64,000 nucleotides of DNA from Litoditis marina (lineage: Eukaryota > Nematoda > Chromadorea > Rhabditida > Rhabditidae): positions 24,225,413 through 24,289,412 of the forward strand of contig OZ038434.1 of assembly GCA_964036275.1 (NCBI GenBank), given 5' to 3'. Positions 59,901-64,000 of the stretch are shown piece after piece (within the stretch, counting starts at the first letter, position 1; every line of letters begins with the position of its first letter). The position numbers were made by a program, and so were the translations under genes. A model generated the notes under the pieces. It saw nothing but the letters and a program-made list of their open reading frames with translations. It made no database searches and had not been told where the DNA came from.

Positions 59901-60622
59901 CCCTCACTCAGTTGATGGTTGGTTGACAGATAATGTATATATGCATTCGTAGTTCTTGTGAAAGTTGTACACACACACAACAGTAAGGTGTGACTATTCT
60001 CCGTAAAAAAAACCCGTTTTCCCTATTTGATTCGTGAAATATCAATGGTTTTGCATCAAAACATAATTAAATTGAATGATTTTGGAGAAAAGTGGATATT
60101 TTTAAGCCAAATCATGAAGTTTGAAGTATTGGAATCAAAAAACGGGGTTCTCTTTGAAGTTCACAACTTTTTTTTCACAACTTACTGGTGCATACACAAT
60201 AATAATAGTCTATTGGTAGCAAATTAATTTGAAGGAAATTAGGAGCCCGTGAGTTGAAAACCAACGAAGTCGGTGCCTTGTGAGAGAAAAGTACAGTCTC
60301 ACACGATACCGTTCGGAGGGTACTGTATATCTCATTTTCTGCTGTGTACGGACAAATGTCTGTCATGTACTCTCATAGCGCAGTGGACAGCGCCCATCTA
60401 CGGAACTTTTGCTCGCAGGTTCGATTCTGGCAAGAAAGAGAAATTTATAAATTTGGCACCCTTCATACATACTACATCTAGGTAGATAAAGCCTTGTATT
60501 CATGTATCGATTTTTAGCTGCAACGAGGTCTGCCCGTCGAGGACAGCTACCTGTCTGAATCGGATGAAGTTGCCACCCAATCGGCCGCTGGTCCCTTCCC
60601 TGAGTCCAACTGGGCGTCCTGA
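56927..60622 (+). CDS. CxxC...CxxH domain protein, paralogue of the 39.6-kb gene
   Basis: Exons on the plus strand: 56927-57127 (ATG), 57575-57634, 58385-58474, 58775-58885, 59308-59373, 59846-59917, 60518-60622 (TGA). All junctions are phase 0 and the model has 234 residues. Cys4, Cys7, Cys60 and His63 give a CxxC-x52-CxxH domain, with LLIGLFRA matching LLVGMFRS of the paralogue. The next exons pair with its exons in order: ALSYLPSSDD, FGVFFQHWK, FGYIFPFLETAVN, FNCSISES, and RRHISIRNMSVWDVKALT. The 59,308 exon has an acidic SDSDDDD stretch. It lacks counterparts of the paralogue's long Ser-rich exon. CTTTCAG lies 16 bp before ATG, a possible trans-splice site. The zinc-binding nuclear role (LIN-15A/B-like) is inferred. 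Donors GTCAGT (58,886) and GTTTGT are non-ideal. Confidence 0.65.
57140..57267. mobile_element. MITE, family A
   Basis: TTTAAAGAAGGACGATTATG to CGTAATCGTCCTACTTTAAA, 12 bp after the donor of exon 56927-57127. Confidence 0.85.
57653..57828. mobile_element. MITE, family K
   Basis: AAACACCAGTAAGGTCTGAC and inverted CAACTTTACTGGTGTATG ends, 18 bp after a donor. Confidence 0.75.
58184..58330. mobile_element. MITE, family K
   Basis: TTCACCCACAAGTAAAGTGT with inverted TCAACTTCACTGGTGTATG, about 55 bp before exon 58385-58474. Confidence 0.65.
58608..58760. mobile_element. MITE, family K (one clear end)
   Basis: CCATACACCAGTAAGGTGGA start and AAAGTAGTCCG internal motif; the right end is decayed just before exon 58775-58885. 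Confidence 0.55.
59620..59735. mobile_element. GCAACC-family foldback element
   Basis: GGCCAATTACACGTGCAACC and alternating TTGCATG / GCAACCAA segments, in an intron of the 56.9-kb gene. Confidence 0.65.
59972..60196. mobile_element. MITE, family K
   Basis: ACACAACAGTAAGGTGTGAC with inverted CAACTTACTGGTGCATAC; the largest copy. Confidence 0.65.
60299..60470 (+). mobile_element. tRNA-derived SINE-like element
   Basis: Plus strand: GTACTGTATATCTCATTTTC, CATAGCGCAGTGGACAGCG A box and GCAGGTTCGATTCTGGC B box; immediately upstream of the last exon of the 56.9-kb gene. Confidence 0.7.
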
Positions 60623-62495
60623 CGGCCTGGGAGGCATACTTTGACAGGGTTTGAATTCAGGATGAGAACCACTTTCTGACTAGTTTGCAGTTTGCAACTT
60701 AGAATTATAACCTTCTTTGTATTATATAGCATTACATCCGTTACGATCTCTATTACCCTCTAATTCATCTAGCCTAATTGGGTTCATATGTCCATAGTTA
60801 CCTGGTTCCTGCTTTTTGTTGTACATACTTATCTCGTTAATAATCGTCTTGCACCATTGGTCACTAGAGTTGTAACCAGCCTTCGTTTTGTAACCGAACA
60901 TAACCTGAATTCCATTGGTTTAACCTGTTTTTACGATTCATTCAAGCATTTCCCACATTTCACTCAAAGTTTTATTCAGTGTTCGTTTCGTTTCCCTCTT
61001 GCCCGTTATGTTCTTGTTCTCTTCTGAACTTCTGATATTGCATACTGATTTTCCTCGTAGAAATACGTTCTTATATTGTGTTACAAATGAACTATTCATT
61101 AATATTTCATTCTGTTTTAAATAATTTGTGTTGCTCATGCACAATCGAGTATTTTCCTTTGTCTAGTCATTGAAGGTGGGCTCGGATAGGCATACTCCGT
61201 TTCCTGATGGCGTCTACCCGTACAGTATGAAATTGGCCATATGATTACGATGTTTTATATTTTTGTAAAAAAGGAAGCGACTTGTTACAAATTATACACA
61301 GAGGCATGTTCTAATAAAAGTATATCTGAAAGAAGTAGATCAATAACACTATCTACTACGATAAAGGGTAATAGTTTGGAAATATGGGGCTCAAAAATTG
61401 GCCGCTAGAAGAAATTTATACAAGTACTCTATATTACTGAACGTTAGGCGTCATTAAGATGGATGCACGTCAATATGGTACTGGTTACTGTGATCTGCTG
61501 TGTTTGTAGTTTGATCCCCTGTGTTCTAGTCGTATTTCGATCAAACAACAAATCAGATGACGTCACAACTTGCAAAACTAGAAATGATTTCAGGAAGCGC
61601 ATTTCGTCTCTTTGTTTCGACCAGTGGCCATATTTTGTAAGCTTTTGAGTAGCCGTGTAAGTTACGTGAGCAAATTTTTAATAGGTAATATCTGACTAAG
61701 TTTTCAATAGTTCTTTCGTGTTTGCTGGCTTTCAATAGTACCTTTTACTGTTTCAAAAACTAGCAAAGAAACGAATGAACCAAGGAAAGCAGAAGCTAAT
61801 AATTCTTCATGGAATATTTGCTTATGTAACTTGCATGGCTAGTTGAACTTACAAAATACGGGCAGTTTATTTTATCAAACATCCCTTCTATTATCCCCGC
61901 TGTACAGAGCTGTCAGCCTGCGAGTGTCAGAGTGAACACTAGTATACCAAGTGTAAATACTGTCATTACAGTGGAAAGTAGAGTTATAAGGATGCGCCAG
62001 CCTTTGTTGTATCGTAACAGCCGGTTTCACCGAATTTCGAGTTTCTTCCAACGTCTTCGTATTCACGTTTGCATGCGCCTGCGGTTTACGTTGCGTAGCT
62101 TAAGCAAGTCGGAGTATTTAATTAACGCGACTTTTCAAAAATTGTGCACGCTTGTCGCGCTGTTTCTATTTATAATTATTATTTTCTCTATTTGGTTACG
62201 TCTATCTTTATTATGTCACTTTTTACCCGTTTCGGTGTAGAAAAATATTTGTATGAAGTTCGCTTTCACAAATTGGAAAATAAGTGTTCTAGAGCCATCG
62301 CCATCCATCAGCCAAATGACTATCCTCAATTTGGTTGCATAGAATTGAGATGCAACCCGGTTGTATTTGAAAAGTTGACCTTCTATTTACGAATGTCTGT
62401 TGTGGCTTCAATTAAAGATTGTGCGAATATTGTATATTTGTAGGTTGCTTGAATAATTGCTGAAGTTTACTCCAAATACTTTAAGATTAATTAGA
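60623..62495. other. Spacer without a confirmed gene
   Basis: Possible exons at 61,592-61,635 and from 61,911 have acceptor-like starts but no partner or domain. Includes a GTAGTTTGATCC/GATCAAACAAC pair (61,505-61,550). No CxxC...CxxH exon for the next gene was found. Confidence 0.35.
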
Positions 62496-63951
62496 ATGAA
62501 GGCGAAATCCACTTTTGGGACTCCTAACAGAAATATGGAAGAACTATCCTATGTACAAGTCAACATCTATGGAACGAAATTGAACGATCTACGAAGGAAG
62601 GGAGTAGATGTTCTCAAAATTCTGGTTAGTTTCGTTCGAGTTCTTCTTTTCAATTAATTTGTTTTGTTTGCATGAACTATCTTGTATGCGAAACTTGCGT
62701 TTTGATCATTAAAAGGCGGTAAGAATAGCCTACCTCAGACCACTGTCTGGTTAGATGTTGATGGCTCTGATCCATACTCATTTTTGCCACTTTTTCCGAA
62801 TCATAGTCATTTTTCGAGGCGAAAACTGTTTAAATGAGAATACCTATCATTTCGCAAGGGTAACATCCCAATAATGAGGTTGCACACGTTCATTTTAGTT
62901 AATTTGAATAATTCACTTATGTTTCAGAAGGGATTGGGAGTAGCCGAGTGTCTGATGTGGGAAGTACCACTGCCGCCCGCGTGTGCCAATCGGTCCACCA
63001 AATTAGTTGGTGGCAGCGGAAGTATATCTGGATCCGCCAGGAAGAGTGTGAGTGATAAGTGATCTATTAAATAGTAGTAATAATAGGAGTAATAATAATA
63101 GTTATATTAGAGATAGTAGTAATAGAAAGTATTAGGTAATTAGAAGGGATATCAGGTTCCACCAGGAAGAGTGTGAGTTCATACTATATTCTACATACAT
63201 ATTTCCGTTTTAGCTATACCCCAGTTAAGTTGTCCGAATAGTCAAAAATACTTTAAAACGGACTACTTTTTCGCCCCGAAAAGAAGACAATTGGTCTACA
63301 TTATATGAAAATCATAAATTTTCACTTGTTTATATACGAAATTTTTGTCGCTTCGCTTAGTCAGACCTTGTTGGTGTTTTCAGCTGCGCCGCCCGCGACC
63401 TTCTGTATGCGGGGGCAGTACTCGTTCATCATCGGATGTCAGTATAAAACAGGAGGACGAGGGGGAAGTTGGAGTTCCGGATCAGGTTAGAATATATTAT
63501 TTGTTCAGACCTGAAAAGTGGCAGGATGAGAGTTTACCCCATTAACTATTCCCGAAAAAGGTACAGAACGAGAACATGTTCACGACTGCAATACGCTTTC
63601 TTCGCCATTCACCGGTAAGATACAAAAAAGAACGTTGTTCAACTCATTTTTTTATTGTGCAGTAAAATAATGCAGCAGAAAGATTTGGCTCTCGTTTCGA
63701 TGTAATTACACGATTACACCCTTTTTCAATTAATGCTCGTTTAACTCACATTTCATAACTTGGCCTCAACATAGTCAGTTTTTTGATTGTTTCTTTCTGG
63801 CTGTTGAATAATATTTGCCAGAGTAAGTGAGAAAGCCATGGTTAGCATCATGATATTTATATAAATATTTATTTTCCAGGGAAAAGTCCGGCGTCTCTCA
63901 CAGGATTTGGCAAGGGGTCAGTCGAATCATTCATTGGAAATGAGAAAATAA
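62496..63951 (+). CDS. Short paralogue-like gene at the right edge
   Basis: Exons: 62496-62624 (ATG), 62928-63047, 63384-63485, 63567-63614, 63880-63951 (TAA), all phase 0; 156 residues if it ends there. A GTCAGT inside the last exon (from 63,917) could instead continue the gene past the window. Small phase-0 exons, a GVDVLKIL helix before a K/LxxxG exon, and a basic RRLS (RRLSQDLARG versus RRLSVQKLTAAD at 45.8 kb) suggest a relative of the 39.6- and 56.9-kb genes that lacks the CxxC...CxxH exon. The third exon has IKQEDE, a SUMO-acceptor-like site, in an acidic stretch. TTTGTAG about 50 bp before ATG could be a trans-splice site. Function unknown. Confidence 0.4.
63120..63180 (+). repeat. 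Second copy of an exon end and donor
   Basis: The end of exon 62928-63047 (ATCTGGATCCGCCAGGAAG, then AGTGTGAGT) recurs 100 bp into the intron as ATCAGGTTCCACCAGGAAG then AGTGTGAGT, keeping the donor. Confidence 0.7.
63214..63377. mobile_element. MITE, family K
   Basis: CTATACCCCAGTTAAGTTGT and inverted AGACCTTGTTGGTGTTTT ends; ends 7 bp before exon 63384-63485. Confidence 0.65.
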
Positions 63952-64000
63952 TATGATATTCTGCTGAATAGTGAATATTAAGGAATTTAATGTATAAACA

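Noticed and set aside
61911..62115. Possible exon starting SCQPASVRVN
   Set aside because: Acceptor-like start but no donor, no partner exon and the frame runs into hydrophobic random sequence.

Overview
Eukaryotic nuclear DNA, most likely from a nematode. The strongest sign is a complete nematode cuticle collagen gene on the minus strand (34,851-30,623). It has the N-terminal cuticle-collagen domain, an RVAKR processing site, interrupted Gly-X-Y blocks and a C-terminal Cys cluster. Other support: most introns end in TTTCAG-like acceptors, several start codons sit just after an acceptor-like CAG (as expected for spliced-leader trans-splicing), and exons are short. Nothing suggests bacterial sequence. 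I cannot name the species.

Layout. (1) 420-6,065, minus: a PLD3/PLD4-type phospholipase D gene whose 3' end runs off the left edge. (2) 6,066-16,271: no gene recognised; MITE-like elements, minisatellites and a GAATTG array. (3) 16,272-21,250, minus: a gene of 269 codons whose C-terminal half looks like a divergent CAP (SCP/GAPR-1) domain. (4) 21,251-30,622: no gene recognised; GA/CT tracts and inverted-repeat elements. (5) 30,623-34,851, minus: the cuticle collagen. (6) 34,852-39,590: GA/CT tracts and inverted-repeat elements. (7) 39,616-63,951, plus: four genes in the same direction. Two (39.6 and 56.9 kb) are clear paralogues that start with a CxxC...CxxH domain resembling the Caenorhabditis LIN-15A/B-like domain. 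A short third (62.5 kb) shares their exon style, and an unrecognised gene (47.9-54.6 kb) lies between.

Genes were built by hand by joining exons with consistent splice phase. The collagen, PLD and CAP-like chains each stay open over 5-8 junctions. The 3' ends of the genes at 39.6 kb and 62.5 kb are the least certain.

About half the window is repeats: at least twelve families of short inverted-repeat elements (one with 12 copies), tRNA-derived SINE-like elements, long GA/CT tracts and G/C homopolymers up to 92 nt. The most unusual theme is that exon ends, with their splice donor or stop codon, are tandemly copied into neighbouring non-coding DNA. This occurs in three genes, and the PLD case creates five in-frame 36-nt exon-like units.
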